DNA of 51,674 nt from DTYU01 sp040757355 (GTDB lineage: Bacteria > Bacillota > Desulfotomaculia > Desulfotomaculales > Ammonificaceae). Both the position numbers and the translations under genes were made by a program. The first letter of the stretch is position 1; each line of letters begins with the position of its first letter. Under the pieces are notes generated by a model. The model had not been told where the DNA came from. It was given only the letters and a program-made list of their open reading frames with translations, and did no database searches. Shown piece after piece: positions 34,959 through 44,069 of the stretch. The stretch lies in the NCBI GenBank assembly GCA_040757355.1, contig JBFLWY010000020.1:1-51674 (forward strand). The letters run 5' to 3'.

Positions 34959-35981
34959 TTGGAACAGGTGGCGGTCGCCTTAAGCGGCGGGGTGGACAGC
35001 ACGGCTACCGCTGTCATTCTTAAGGAGGAAGGTTACCGGGTATTCGGTGTAACCATGCTGGCTGCCGGCGGCTCCGCGGTTGAAGCGGCAGAGGCTGCGG
35101 CAGCTCTGGGCATCGAGCACCATGTTTTGGACCTCCGGGATGCGTTCCAGGCTGCCGTTATCGACTACTTTACGGAATCCTACCTTGCGGGGCGCACGCC
35201 GAACCCCTGCATAGTCTGTAACTCTCGGATAAAGTTCGGCCTGCTGATGCAGCACGCGCTTTCCTTAGGCGCCCAATACTTCGCAACGGGGCACTACGCC
35301 TGTGTCTGGCAGGACGCGGCCACCCGGCGGTACTTGCTGGGGCGGAGTTTAGACCGCAAGAAAGAACAAAGCTACGTCCTGTATGCCCTCAAGCAGGAAC
35401 AGTTAAGCCGTTTGTTGTTGCCACTCGGCACCAGGACCAAGGCAGAGGCGCGCGAGATCGTCCGGCGGCGCGGGTTGAAGACGGCCGACCGGGAGAGCCA
35501 GGAGATATGTTTTATTCCCGAAGGCGACTACCGCAGCTTTATAGAACAGGTAGAGGGTACCGCCCGGCCCGGGCCGATAGTTGACTACCGGGGGAACACC
35601 ATCGGGCAGCACTGCGGCCTGGCCTACTACACAGTCGGGCAGCGGCGCGGGCTGGGGATAGCCGCCGGATACCCGCTTTACGTGCTGGCACTCGACCACG
35701 CCCGCAACGCGGTAATCGTCGGGCCTGAAGCCCTTCTTTATAAAGACAGGTGTATCGTAGGTGAAACAAATTTCATTCCTTTTGACCGCCTGGAAGAGTC
35801 CCTTCCCGTCACGGTAAAAGTCAGGTATACCGCCGAAGACAAGCCGGCAGTGATTGCTCCTGCGGACGGTGACTGGGTAATTGTGGAGTTCGCCGAACCG
35901 GAGCGGGCGATTACCCCCGGTCAGGCAGCCGTTTTTTATCAGGGGGATTTAGTGGTAGGCGGCGGGACCATTTTAGAATAA
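34959..35981 (+). CDS. mnmA: tRNA-specific 2-thiouridylase MnmA
   Basis: A 340-residue enzyme that activates U34 of tRNA(Lys/Glu/Gln) with ATP and installs sulfur from a persulfide relay. It has the PP-loop SGGVDS at residues 9-14, a catalytic Cys in NPCIVCNSRIKFG near 83, ATGHYA near 108, and the second Cys in QEICFIPEGDYRSF near 183. The C-terminal beta domains (VGQRRGLG; AVFYQGDLVVGGGTI) are complete. The start is TTG 34959 after AAGGAGGCGATATCTGGG. It is slightly shorter than the ~360 residues usual. No iscS gene is adjacent in the window. Confidence 0.93.
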   Translation: MEQVAVALSGGVDSTATAVILKEEGYRVFGVTMLAAGGSAVEAAEAAAALGIEHHVLDLRDAFQAAVIDYFTESYLAGRTPNPCIVCNSRIKFGLLMQHALSLGAQYFATGHYACVWQDAATRRYLLGRSLDRKKEQSYVLYALKQEQLSRLLLPLGTRTKAEAREIVRRRGLKTADRESQEICFIPEGDYRSFIEQVEGTARPGPIVDYRGNTIGQHCGLAYYTVGQRRGLGIAAGYPLYVLALDHARNAVIVGPEALLYKDRCIVGETNFIPFDRLEESLPVTVKVRYTAEDKPAVIAPADGDWVIVEFAEPERAITPGQAAVFYQGDLVVGGGTILE

Positions 35982-35984
35982 AGA

Positions 35985-36255
35985 ATTCAGAAGTCAGATG
36001 GGGCGGAAAATATATACAAAAGATGGGAAGCAGGAAACGGAAGGCGCGAAAAGAAAGATGGTTTTCTAAATTTCAAAACAGGCGTTGGGCGGCTGACGTC
36101 TTAACCGGCGCTTGGTTTGCCCGGTATGAATATGATATAGTTTTTACAGCTTGAAACCGACGTCTGATAACTAACGGCCGGTAAAAGATAGGAAATCGCC
36201 AAGGGACGATTTCTTACAGCGGCCGACATCAGATGTCTGACGACCGACGACCGAT
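35985..36255. repeat. Non-coding spacer with GAAGTCAGA / GACGTCTGA repeats
   Basis: The 290 bp before purL carry short repeats (AATTCAGAAGTCAGA; GACGTCTGATAACTAACGG; CATCAGATGTCTGACGACCGACGACC) of the same loose type as elsewhere in the window. No gene is seen. Confidence 0.5.
36112..36141 (+). promoter_or_regulatory. Candidate sigma-A promoter for the purine genes
   Basis: TTGGTT (36112-36117) and TATAGT (36136-36141, preceded by TGA as in extended -10 sites) are separated by 18 bases, about 130 bp before purL. Confidence 0.35.
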
Positions 36256-36270
36256 ATAGGAGGCAGATGT

Positions 36271-39105
36271 ATGCTTCAGGAGGTGCGCGTCGGCCTGTTG
36301 CCGGCGCTGCGGGACGCACGCGGCGAAGAAGTGCTTTATGAGGTCCGTACCGCTTTGGGCATCGAAAGCGTCGAAACCGTGCGGACGGTGAAGGTTTACC
36401 GCTTTGAGGGTATTGACGAGCAAGCAGCCCGCTTGCTGGCGGAGCAGCTTTTGAGCGAGGCGGTTTTTCAGGAGTACCGGGTCAACGAACCGCTGATTAC
36501 GGACGCCGACAGGCTGATCGAGGTCGCCTACCGTCCGGGGGTGATGAACCCTGAAGCCGGGTCTCTAATGAAGGCCGCGGCTGATTTGGGTGTGAAAGGT
36601 CTCATCGCGGCGGATTCCAGCCTGGAGTATGCATTTTTCGGGCACCTGAGCGACAGGGAACTGGAAACAATCACCCGTCGCCTTTTAGTTAACGAAACCG
36701 TTCAGCATGTAGTAAACAAAAAGCCTGAAACCTTACTGCTGGGCGGTGAACCGGGCCGTACGATGATAATTCCTATCCGGACGATGAACGACGCGGAGCT
36801 GGCGGCGCTCTCCGCGGACCGGCTCTTTCTGAACCTGGAAGAGATGCGCCTCATACAGGACTACTTCCGAAGAGTTGAGCGCGACCCGACCGATGCGGAA
36901 GTGGAGATACTTGCGCAGACCTGGTCGGAGCACTGTGTGCATAAGACATTTAAGGCCCGGATTATTGTCGACGGGAAGGAAAAGAAGCCCTTCCTCACGC
37001 GGCTGAGGGAGGCTACGGCGGATGTCGCGCGCCAAGACCTGGTACTCTCAGCCTTCGTCGATAACTCGGGCGTAATGCGTTTTTACGACGGTTGGGCAAT
37101 CTGCGGTAAGGTTGAAACCCACAACGCCCCTTCGGCTATAGAGCCGTACGGCGGTGCCGCCACGGGCTCGGGGGGCGTTTTCAGGGATATTATGGGGACA
37201 GGCCAGGGGGCAAAGGTGATCGCTTCCACCGACATATTCTGCTTCGCGCCGCCGGAAACACCGCCGGAAACGATTCCCGCCGGCTGCCTGCACCCGCACT
37301 ATCTCCTACGGCGGGTCGTCGCCGGGGTACGGGATTACGGCAACCGCATGGGCATCCCCACCAACAACGGTTCGGTGCACTTCCATCCGGATTTCCGGGC
37401 CAAGCCCTCGGTGATCGTGGGTTCTTATGGTATGATTCCGGCGGACCGGGCGCAAAAAGGGCGACCCAGGCCGGGTGACAAGGTGGTTGTTGCCGGCGGG
37501 CGTACCGGGCGCGACGGCATTCACGGCGCGACGTTTTCGAGTGCAGCGATGACCGACCGGACCATAACCGTGAACGCCCAAGCGGTACAGATCGGCCACG
37601 CCATTGAGGAGAAGCGGATGGCCGACGCACTCCTGGCCGCGCGGGACGAAGGTCTGGTCCGCGCGATTACCGACTGCGGCGCCGGGGGATTTGCCTCCGC
37701 CGTGGGCGAGATGGGGGCAGAGACAGGCGTGCTTATCCGCCTTGACCGCGCGCCGCTGAAATACACCGGCCTCGCGCCCTGGGAAATCTTATTGTCAGAA
37801 AGCCAGGAGCGTATGGTGGCGGCCGTCGCACCGGAGAACGTCCTGCGTTTCATGGAACTATGCCGGGATCACAACGTTGAAGCCGTCGTGCTCGGTGAGT
37901 TTACAGACACCGGCCGGTTCGAGGCATACCACGACAAGGAAAAGGTGCTCGACCTCGAAATGGAGTTCCTGCACCATGGGTTGCCCCAGCGGGTGCTCTC
38001 CTGCACCTTTAACCCGCCTGATCTGACGGAGCCCGAAATCCTGCTGCCTGTGGATTGGGCGGAGGTCTGCTGCCGGGTTATGTCCCACCTTAATATATGC
38101 TCAAAAGAGCCGATCGTCAGGGTTTACGACCACGGGGTGCAGGGAACGAACGCATTGCCCCCGTACGGCGGAGTGGCCGCAGACGGGCCGAACGACGCCG
38201 TCGTTCTGACCCCGATTTTGGGGAAACCGTACGGAATGGTTATTGCGCACGGTTTAAATCCGGTTCTGAATAAGATCGACGCTTACTGGGGAGGCATTTG
38301 GGCTGCAGCAGAAGCGGTGGCCAACGCGGTTGCCGTGGGCGCTGACCCGCAGGAGCTTGCTCTCATCGACAACTTTATCTGGCCGGTGCCTGATGGGGAG
38401 TTTTTAGCCTACCTTGACCGGGCGGTGGACGCATGTGCCGATTTCTCACGGGCGATGAACCTCCCGTTCATTTCGGGCAAAGACAGCCTCTCCAGCACTT
38501 ACAAAGGAAAAGAAGCGGTAATACACATCCCGCCTGTTTTATGCATTTCGGTTTTTGGAAGACTTCCGGACGTAGCCGGAACCGTCACCGCCGACCTGAA
38601 GAGGGAGGAGAGCTTGCTTCTTCTGGTAGGAAATCGCCGCGAGGAGGAGATGGGCGGCTCGATTTACTACGACATCCACGGCCACCTCGGGAAGACTGTC
38701 CCACGCATAGACTTGAAGAAGCTTCCGGAAGTCCTTCTTGCGGTCCACTCTGCGATAAGATCAGGTGCAGTGCTTGCCTGCCACGACGTAAGCGAGGGCG
38801 GGCTGTTGGCGGCTCTGGCCGAGATGGCCTTCGGCGGCGGCTTTGGCGCTGAAATTGAGCTTCCAGAGGGTGTCAGGCCGGATTTCTTCCTCTTTAACGA
38901 AACTGCGGGCTGCTTCGTGCTGGAACTGGCACCGGGCACCGATCCCGGGGTGTTGCCGGCAGGAGTACCTTATGTGGTGCTCGGTAAAACAATACCGGAA
39001 CCAGATCTGCGCTTCAGGCGAAACGCCCGGCCGCTTTTCGCCGTATCCCTCGCCCGGCTTCGCGCTGCATACCAGCGGCCGATGAAGGAGGTGTTCGGCG
39101 CGTGA
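36271..39105 (+). CDS. purL: Phosphoribosylformylglycinamidine synthase, PurS-PurL fusion
   Basis: A 944-residue protein of purine synthesis step 4 (FGAR to FGAM using ATP and glutamine-derived ammonia). The first ~85 residues (EVRVGLLPALRDARGEE; VRTVKVYRFEG) look like PurS, and the rest is a PurL with two AIRS-type halves: QTWSEHCVHKTF near 212, KVETHNAPSAIEPYGGAATGSGG near 283 (partly), SGKDSLSSTYKG near 733 and CHDVSEGGLLAALAEMAFGG near 835. The length exceeds the ~740 residues of small PurL, consistent with fusion to PurS. A strong AGGAGG lies before the ATG. The stop overlaps the start of purQ by four bases. Confidence 0.9.
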   Translation: MLQEVRVGLLPALRDARGEEVLYEVRTALGIESVETVRTVKVYRFEGIDEQAARLLAEQLLSEAVFQEYRVNEPLITDADRLIEVAYRPGVMNPEAGSLMKAAADLGVKGLIAADSSLEYAFFGHLSDRELETITRRLLVNETVQHVVNKKPETLLLGGEPGRTMIIPIRTMNDAELAALSADRLFLNLEEMRLIQDYFRRVERDPTDAEVEILAQTWSEHCVHKTFKARIIVDGKEKKPFLTRLREATADVARQDLVLSAFVDNSGVMRFYDGWAICGKVETHNAPSAIEPYGGAATGSGGVFRDIMGTGQGAKVIASTDIFCFAPPETPPETIPAGCLHPHYLLRRVVAGVRDYGNRMGIPTNNGSVHFHPDFRAKPSVIVGSYGMIPADRAQKGRPRPGDKVVVAGGRTGRDGIHGATFSSAAMTDRTITVNAQAVQIGHAIEEKRMADALLAARDEGLVRAITDCGAGGFASAVGEMGAETGVLIRLDRAPLKYTGLAPWEILLSESQERMVAAVAPENVLRFMELCRDHNVEAVVLGEFTDTGRFEAYHDKEKVLDLEMEFLHHGLPQRVLSCTFNPPDLTEPEILLPVDWAEVCCRVMSHLNICSKEPIVRVYDHGVQGTNALPPYGGVAADGPNDAVVLTPILGKPYGMVIAHGLNPVLNKIDAYWGGIWAAAEAVANAVAVGADPQELALIDNFIWPVPDGEFLAYLDRAVDACADFSRAMNLPFISGKDSLSSTYKGKEAVIHIPPVLCISVFGRLPDVAGTVTADLKREESLLLLVGNRREEEMGGSIYYDIHGHLGKTVPRIDLKKLPEVLLAVHSAIRSGAVLACHDVSEGGLLAALAEMAFGGGFGAEIELPEGVRPDFFLFNETAGCFVLELAPGTDPGVLPAGVPYVVLGKTIPEPDLRFRRNARPLFAVSLARLRAAYQRPMKEVFGA

Positions 39106-39878
39106 GACCGCCGGTGATTATAATGCGCACAGACGGCACCAACTGCGATGTGGAAACCGCTTACGCCTTTGAACTCGCCGGCGGAGCGCCGCGCCTCGTG
39201 CACGTGAACCAGTTGCGGAACGGAAAAGAAAAACTGGACCGTTACAGGATACTGGCCATCCCGGGCGGGTTCTCGTATGGAGACGATGTGCACTCCGGGA
39301 AAATCCTGGCTGTGGAACTGACTTCGTTCCTCCGGGAGGAAATCAGCGGTTTTGTGGCCGCAGGCGGCCTGGTCCTTGGTATTTGCAACGGTTTTCAGGT
39401 GCTGGTCCGGACCGGTCTTTTGCCTTTCGGCGAAATAGGCCCGGTGCGCACAACATTGATGGTGAACGACAGCGCACGGTTCGAATGCCGCTGGGTCCGG
39501 CTGCGAGTAGAACAAAGTCCCTGCGTCTTCACCCGCGGCGCAGCCGGGCAGGTCGTCGAGTTTCAGGTGGCACACGGCGAGGGACGCTTCTTTACGGAAA
39601 ACGCTACGCTTGAGGAAATAGAGTCGAGGGGGTTGGTGGCATTCCGGTACGTAGACGCCGGCGGTAATCTTACGCAGGAGTACCCGTACAACCCCAACGG
39701 CTCGCTCAACGCCATTGCCGGCATCACCGACCCGAGCGGGCGCATCATGGGGCTGATGCCGCATCCTGAACGGAATATCCTGCCGCATCACCACCCGAAC
39801 TGGCGCCGGCTTAAGGATTACCTGCCGGCGGGCCGCTTTGTTTTTGAAAACGCCGTCGCGGCGGCAAAGGAAGCTTAG
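39102..39878 (+). CDS. purQ: Phosphoribosylformylglycinamidine synthase glutaminase subunit PurQ
   Basis: A 258-residue class I glutamine amidotransferase that supplies ammonia to PurL. It shows the nucleophile in VLGICNGFQVL near residue 94, IPGGFSYGDDVHSGKI near 50, and the His-Glu pair in LMPHPERN near 223. It starts with GTG 39102 inside the purL stop (GTGA), so the two are coupled. It is about 30 residues longer than the commonest PurQ. Confidence 0.93.
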   Translation: MRPPVIIMRTDGTNCDVETAYAFELAGGAPRLVHVNQLRNGKEKLDRYRILAIPGGFSYGDDVHSGKILAVELTSFLREEISGFVAAGGLVLGICNGFQVLVRTGLLPFGEIGPVRTTLMVNDSARFECRWVRLRVEQSPCVFTRGAAGQVVEFQVAHGEGRFFTENATLEEIESRGLVAFRYVDAGGNLTQEYPYNPNGSLNAIAGITDPSGRIMGLMPHPERNILPHHHPNWRRLKDYLPAGRFVFENAVAAAKEA

Positions 39879-39884
39879 AAGTTG

Positions 39885-40185
39885 GAAAGAGGGTCAGAAG
39901 TCAGAAGTCAGAAGCCAGAAGTCAGGAGTCGGGAGATAAGATAGGAGACGACCCCCGACCTCGAACCGACCTTAAATCAGACCTATTCCGGCTATGATAA
40001 TCTACGAAAATCGGAAGTCCTCGCGCAGGCCGGAACAAGCGCAGCGTTTGCGGCGCAATAGGATGCCGGAAATGGCATCCGGCCTTTCTCATGCCTACGA
40101 ACCTTTGCTTTTTAACGTTGAACGTTGAACGTCGAAACGTCGAACGTTGAACGGACACCAAAGGTTTGGCAGGATAAGGTTGAAC
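39885..40185. repeat. Non-coding repeats before gpsA
   Basis: The 330-bp gap holds GAAGTCAGAAGTCAGAAG-type repeats (39893-39935), then a GACCTCGAACCGACCTTAAATC unit, and at 40107-40160 repeated GTTGAACGTTGAACGTCGAA units with a GGACACCAAAGG block. No gene is seen. These belong to the same loose family as 11355-11670. Confidence 0.6.
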
Positions 40186-40207
40186 GATTTTCGGAGGAGT
40201 GGTCCTT

Positions 40208-41245
40208 GTGAAAATTGCGGTGCTTGGAGGCGGCGGCTGGGGAACGGCGCTGGCCTGCCTCCTCGCCGGCAAAGGTCACCCCGTACGCCTTTGGGCGCGA
40301 CGAGCGGAGCACGCGGCGGCGCTGGACGCCGCGCGGGAAAACGTCCGCTACCTGCCGGGAGTCCGGATTCCGGAAGGGGTAGTTGTAAAGGCTTCATTAA
40401 CCGAAGTTTTAGACTTCGCTGATGTAGTAGTTTTTGCCGTACCTTCGCACGCTTTCCGGGAAGTGTTAAGGACCGCGCTGCCGGCCGTTCCTTCAGCCGC
40501 CTGCATCGTTAACGTCGCCAAAGGGATCGAGGAAACGACCCTACAACGCCTCTCGGAGGTCTTCGCTGCGGAGGCGGGACGGGAGGCGCTTGACCGCTAC
40601 GCGGTGCTTTCGGGACCCAGCCACGCGGAAGAGGCAGGCCGGTGCCAACCCACGGCTATCGTTTCCGCATCCCACAACCAGGAGACGGCGGAGTTAGTAC
40701 AGGACCTCTTCATGACGCCTTTCTTCCGGGTATACACGAACGACGACGTGGTCGGGGTCGAACTCGGCGGGGCGCTGAAGAACATTATCGCCCTTGGTAC
40801 CGGCATCTGCGAGGGGATCGGCTTCGGCGACAACGCTAAAGCGGCACTGATGACCAGGGGTCTTGCGGAGATCACCCGCCTCGGCGTCCGCCTGGGGGCT
40901 AATCCGCTTACCTTTGCAGGGCTGACGGGCTTAGGCGACCTAATCGTTACCTGCACGAGTATGCACAGCCGCAACCGCCGGGCCGGAATCGAGATCGGGC
41001 GGGGAAAGAGCCTGAAAGAGGCACTGGCAGCCGTCGGCATGGTCGTCGAAGGAGTGAAAACCACCAGCGCAGCCCGCTCCCTGGCCCAAAACCTCGGTGT
41101 CCAGATGCCTATTACGACCGAGATCCACCGCGTCCTTTTTGAGGGGTTGGCGCCGATCGAGGCGGCACAAAACCTCCTCGGCCGCGCCCGCACGCACGAA
41201 ATCGAAGAGGTCTGCCGCATTAAGGTCTCGTGGGAAAGGCGCTAA
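40208..41245 (+). CDS. gpsA: Glycerol-3-phosphate dehydrogenase [NAD(P)+]
   Basis: A 345-residue enzyme making sn-glycerol-3-phosphate from dihydroxyacetone phosphate for phospholipid synthesis. It has the N-terminal nucleotide motif VLGGGGWGTALACLLA near residue 4, VNVAKGIE near 100, SGPSHAEE near 135 and the catalytic GGALKNIIALGTGICEG near 185 with the active-site Lys. GTG 40208 is eight bases after CGGAGGAG; GTG 40199 is too close to it. A terminator follows. The gpsA-spoIVA neighbourhood is common in spore-formers. Confidence 0.93.
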   Translation: MKIAVLGGGGWGTALACLLAGKGHPVRLWARRAEHAAALDAARENVRYLPGVRIPEGVVVKASLTEVLDFADVVVFAVPSHAFREVLRTALPAVPSAACIVNVAKGIEETTLQRLSEVFAAEAGREALDRYAVLSGPSHAEEAGRCQPTAIVSASHNQETAELVQDLFMTPFFRVYTNDDVVGVELGGALKNIIALGTGICEGIGFGDNAKAALMTRGLAEITRLGVRLGANPLTFAGLTGLGDLIVTCTSMHSRNRRAGIEIGRGKSLKEALAAVGMVVEGVKTTSAARSLAQNLGVQMPITTEIHRVLFEGLAPIEAAQNLLGRARTHEIEEVCRIKVSWERR

Positions 41246-41293
41246 AGCCCGTACGGACGACTATTACACACGGCCGTCTGTTGATGAGTAAAG

Positions 41294-41322
41294 GCCGCCG
41301 CTATCAAACGGGCGGCTTTTTC
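41294..41322 (+). terminator. Intrinsic terminator after gpsA
   Basis: GCCGCC (41294-41299) and GGCGGC (41311-41316) form a GC-rich stem followed by TTTTTCGTT. A second inverted pair, CGTCGC/GCGACG around 41388-41422, lies further on. Confidence 0.75.
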
Positions 41323-41737
41323 GTTGCGGCGGTCGTGTTCCTTTCACACCACATTCCTGGGTTTATCAGGCTATTAGTCCCTTCATAAAGTCCGTCGCCG
41401 CCAGGCCGTTTATCCCTCAGCGACGGGCCTTTCTCTATCCTTAATCGTCCCCTAACGCCGGTCTTAAAGTTTTCCTGTTCCTGCATTTTCTTTCTTCTTC
41501 CTGCATAAGTTTTGTTGAGTTGATAAAGTGAAGAGTTATCAGCTTTATTGCGCCCGGAACGCAGGCCAAACGCGCCGGCGGATTTCAGGCTTGAAACTTT
41601 CTCAAAAATTTTAGCGTGAAAGGCATAAACGTAAGTACTGGGAATATAAATTGACATAAGCAGTTACTGGAAAAAAATGATAATGCATCACCGCTGCCAG
41701 CACTGACTACTGATAAAATTTAAGGGAGGGAATCTTG
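41323..41737. other. Non-coding spacer before spoIVA
   Basis: Between the gpsA terminator and spoIVA I see no gene. A degenerate pair of half-sites, AGTACTGG near 41633 and CCAGCACT near 41697, recalls the CCCAGCACTCAG family but facing outward. No clear sigma-E promoter could be pinned down. Confidence 0.4.
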
Positions 41738-43210
41738 ATGGAACATCTCTTTCGGGATATCAGTGAGCGCACCGGAGGAGACGTCTATATCGGAGTCGTC
41801 GGGGGGGTGCGCACGGGGAAGTCCACATTTATCAGGCGTTTTATGGAATTGATGGTAATTCCCAACATCAAGAACGTTTACGACCGCGAGCGGGCGCGGG
41901 ACGAACTCCCGCAGGCGGGCACAGGCAAAACGGTAATGACCACCGAACCCAAGTTTGTGCCGAATGAAGCGGTAGAGGTGGCACTGGACTCGGGCATAAA
42001 ATTCAAAGTCCGGCTGGTAGATTGCGTCGGGTACAGGGTTGAAGGAGCACTCGGCTACGAGGAGGAAGACCTTCCGCGCCTTGTGACAACACCGTGGTTT
42101 GACGAGCCGATACCTTTTGACGAGGCAGCCGAAGTCGGCACGCGGAAAGTAATCCAGGACCACTCCTCCATCGGCATAGTCATGACCACGGACGGGACCA
42201 TTACTGACCTCCCGCGGGAAAGTTACGTCGGGGCTGAGGAACGGGTGATCCAGGAACTCAAGGACTTAAACAAACCGTTTATCGTCATTTTGAACAGTAC
42301 CCAGCCCCACGCGCTGGAAACTTCACAATTAGCTGCAGAATTGGCTGAAAAATACGGGGTTCCGGTCCTCCCGGTGGACGTCTTACAGATGACCCAGAAC
42401 GATATATTCACCATCCTTGAAGAAGTCCTGTACGAGTTTCCGGTAACGGAAGTAAACATAACCCTGCCGCCGTGGGTGGATGAACTCGGCCCTGACCACT
42501 GGCTGCGCCAAAACTTCGAGTCCGCCGTACGCGACGCGATATCTCAGGTACGCCGCGTCCGGGACATACACAACGTATCACGTTCACTGAAAGAGCAGGA
42601 GTTTATCGGCGATGTGGTAATACGGGAGACCGACCTTGGCAGCGGTACCTCCTCCATGGCAGTTTCCGCGAAAGAAGGGCTCTTCTATCAGGTACTTTCT
42701 GAAATAAGCGGTTTCGGCGTGACGGGCGACCAGGACATCCTCCGGCTGATGAAAGAGCTGAGCGTAGCAAAGCGGGAGTACGACAAGTTTGCTACCGCGA
42801 TTGAGGAGGTCAAGGAAACAGGATACGGCGTAGTGACCCCGCGGCTAGACGAGATGAACCTGGAGGAACCGGAACTGATCCGCCAGGGAAACCGTTTCGG
42901 TGTTCGGCTCAAAGCCAGTGCCCCGTCGCTCCACATGATCCGGGCCAACATTACCACAGAGATTACGCCGATCATTGGGACGGAAAGACAGTGTGAAGAA
43001 CTGGTCCGTTTCATCCTGAACGAGTTCGAAGAGAACCCCAAAAAGATCTGGGAGTCCGAACTCTTCGGCAAATCGCTGCACGATTTAGTCCGGGAAGGTA
43101 TTCAGAACAAGCTGCACCGGATCCCGGAAAACACCCAGGCTAAACTGCAGGAAACGCTCCAGCGGATTGTGAACGACGGCGCGGGCGGGATCATCTGTAT
43201 CATTATTTAG
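41738..43210 (+). CDS. spoIVA: Stage IV sporulation protein A
   Basis: A 490-residue morphogenetic ATPase that polymerises on the outer forespore membrane as the base of the spore coat. It has the Walker A GVRTGKST near residue 22, the characteristic VYDRERARDELPQAG near 48, and the conserved C-terminus ending in GGIICIII. ATG 41738 is seven bases after GGGAGGG. In the cell it is normally made in the mother cell under sigma-E. This gene is the strongest evidence that the organism forms endospores. Confidence 0.95.
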   Translation: MEHLFRDISERTGGDVYIGVVGGVRTGKSTFIRRFMELMVIPNIKNVYDRERARDELPQAGTGKTVMTTEPKFVPNEAVEVALDSGIKFKVRLVDCVGYRVEGALGYEEEDLPRLVTTPWFDEPIPFDEAAEVGTRKVIQDHSSIGIVMTTDGTITDLPRESYVGAEERVIQELKDLNKPFIVILNSTQPHALETSQLAAELAEKYGVPVLPVDVLQMTQNDIFTILEEVLYEFPVTEVNITLPPWVDELGPDHWLRQNFESAVRDAISQVRRVRDIHNVSRSLKEQEFIGDVVIRETDLGSGTSSMAVSAKEGLFYQVLSEISGFGVTGDQDILRLMKELSVAKREYDKFATAIEEVKETGYGVVTPRLDEMNLEEPELIRQGNRFGVRLKASAPSLHMIRANITTEITPIIGTERQCEELVRFILNEFEENPKKIWESELFGKSLHDLVREGIQNKLHRIPENTQAKLQETLQRIVNDGAGGIICIII

Positions 43211-43400
43211 AGTTCGAAGTTCTAAGCGCCTAAGTTAGGCTCAGGCTGATTGACCTTTAAGGTCGGTTCAAGGTTCGAAGTTCGAAGTTAGATAGTTCGA
43301 AGTTCACGGTTCAAGCTTAAGGTGATGGACTTTTGGGGTCCGTTCACGGTTCAGGCTGAGACGGATAAGCTTTGGGGTCGGTTCTCCGACCTCTGACATT
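43210..43400. repeat. TTCGAAG and GGTCGGTTC dispersed repeats (reverse orientation)
   Basis: After spoIVA, repeated AGTTCGAAGTT and GTTCACGGTTCAAGC units alternate with GATTGACCTTTAAGGTCGG, GATGGACTTTTGGGGTCCG and GATAAGCTTTGGGGTCGG blocks. They are reverse complements of the unit type at 11355-11670. Confidence 0.65.
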
Positions 43401-43415
43401 CGACCTCTGAAACAA

Positions 43416-43449
43416 GAAGCCCTTCCCGTAGGAAGGACTTCTCATTTGA
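43416..43449. terminator. Hairpin downstream of spoIVA
   Basis: GAAG-CCTTCC (43416-43426) pairs with GGAAGG-CTTC (43431-43441) around a four-base loop, with one internal mismatch. TCATTT follows on the plus strand and CTTGTTTC on the minus strand, so termination in either direction is possible. Confidence 0.45.
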
Positions 43450-43860
43450 GAGCCCATAATGACCTGCGCTCCGGCTATCCTGCATCCCTGTGGAGTTCCG
43501 GATAACCTTTCGGCTACCCGGAACCCCTGATGGAACCCAGGATAACCTTTGCCCGACTGATGCAGGTACCTTAAGAGCTACCGACAACCTCTCGGCTGCC
43601 GGCAACCCTTTAAAGCACCCAGGCTTATTTTCGGCACGTGCATCAATCTTGGCTCGACCGGCATGCCTCCTATTTGGCTCGACAGTAGTCCTTGGGAATA
43701 CTGTCAAGCCTTCCCTAAAAGCATACCGATCTGCTCGCCGGCTAATACCGAGCCTCTTTAGACCCGGTATTAACCTTTGTTCGACTGCTACCGCGCCATA
43801 TTTATGACACGGTAGCAATCTTTGCTCGGCCACTATGGACCCTGCTGAATATAGTGTGAG
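43450..43860. repeat. Array of hairpins with variable stems and a common linker
   Basis: Eight to ten imperfect units of about 40-45 bp. Each combines a hairpin whose arms differ from unit to unit with a similar linker (AACCTTTGCTCGAC, AACCTTTGTTCGAC, AATCTTTGCTCGGC, AACCTTTCGGCT). Clear stems: GACAGTA/TACTGTC (43681-43705), TAATACCG/CGGTATTA (43743-43772), TGCTACCG/CGGTAGCA (43786-43817) and CACTAT/ATAGTG (43831-43856). Linkers start near 43501, 43541, 43583, 43624, 43769 and 43814. No gene explains it. Confidence 0.7.
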
Positions 43861-44069
43861 CGAATTTGATGAAAAATATTTAGGTGTTCGGAACAAATTT
43901 TTGCGGTAATATTATTCAAAAAGGAAAAAGGTTCGGATAACCTTATAATAAACCGGCGTGATTCGCCGAAGTTTAAGTTTGAAAGGGTCTGGTTTTAGTG
44001 TTTCAACCTTGTGGCCGGCATATACGCAGAGGTTTAATTGTATTGGCTTGACAAGGAGAAAATATCCTA

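Noticed and set aside
43450..43860. CRISPR array
   Set aside because: Unit length varies, the shared part is only about 14 degenerate bases, and the parts between are self-complementary rather than unique spacers. No cas genes are present.
43351..43896. A 181-codon minus-strand open frame across the hairpin array
   Set aside because: It has no ribosome site, resembles no family, and spans hairpins whose stems and linkers explain the sequence better than codons do.
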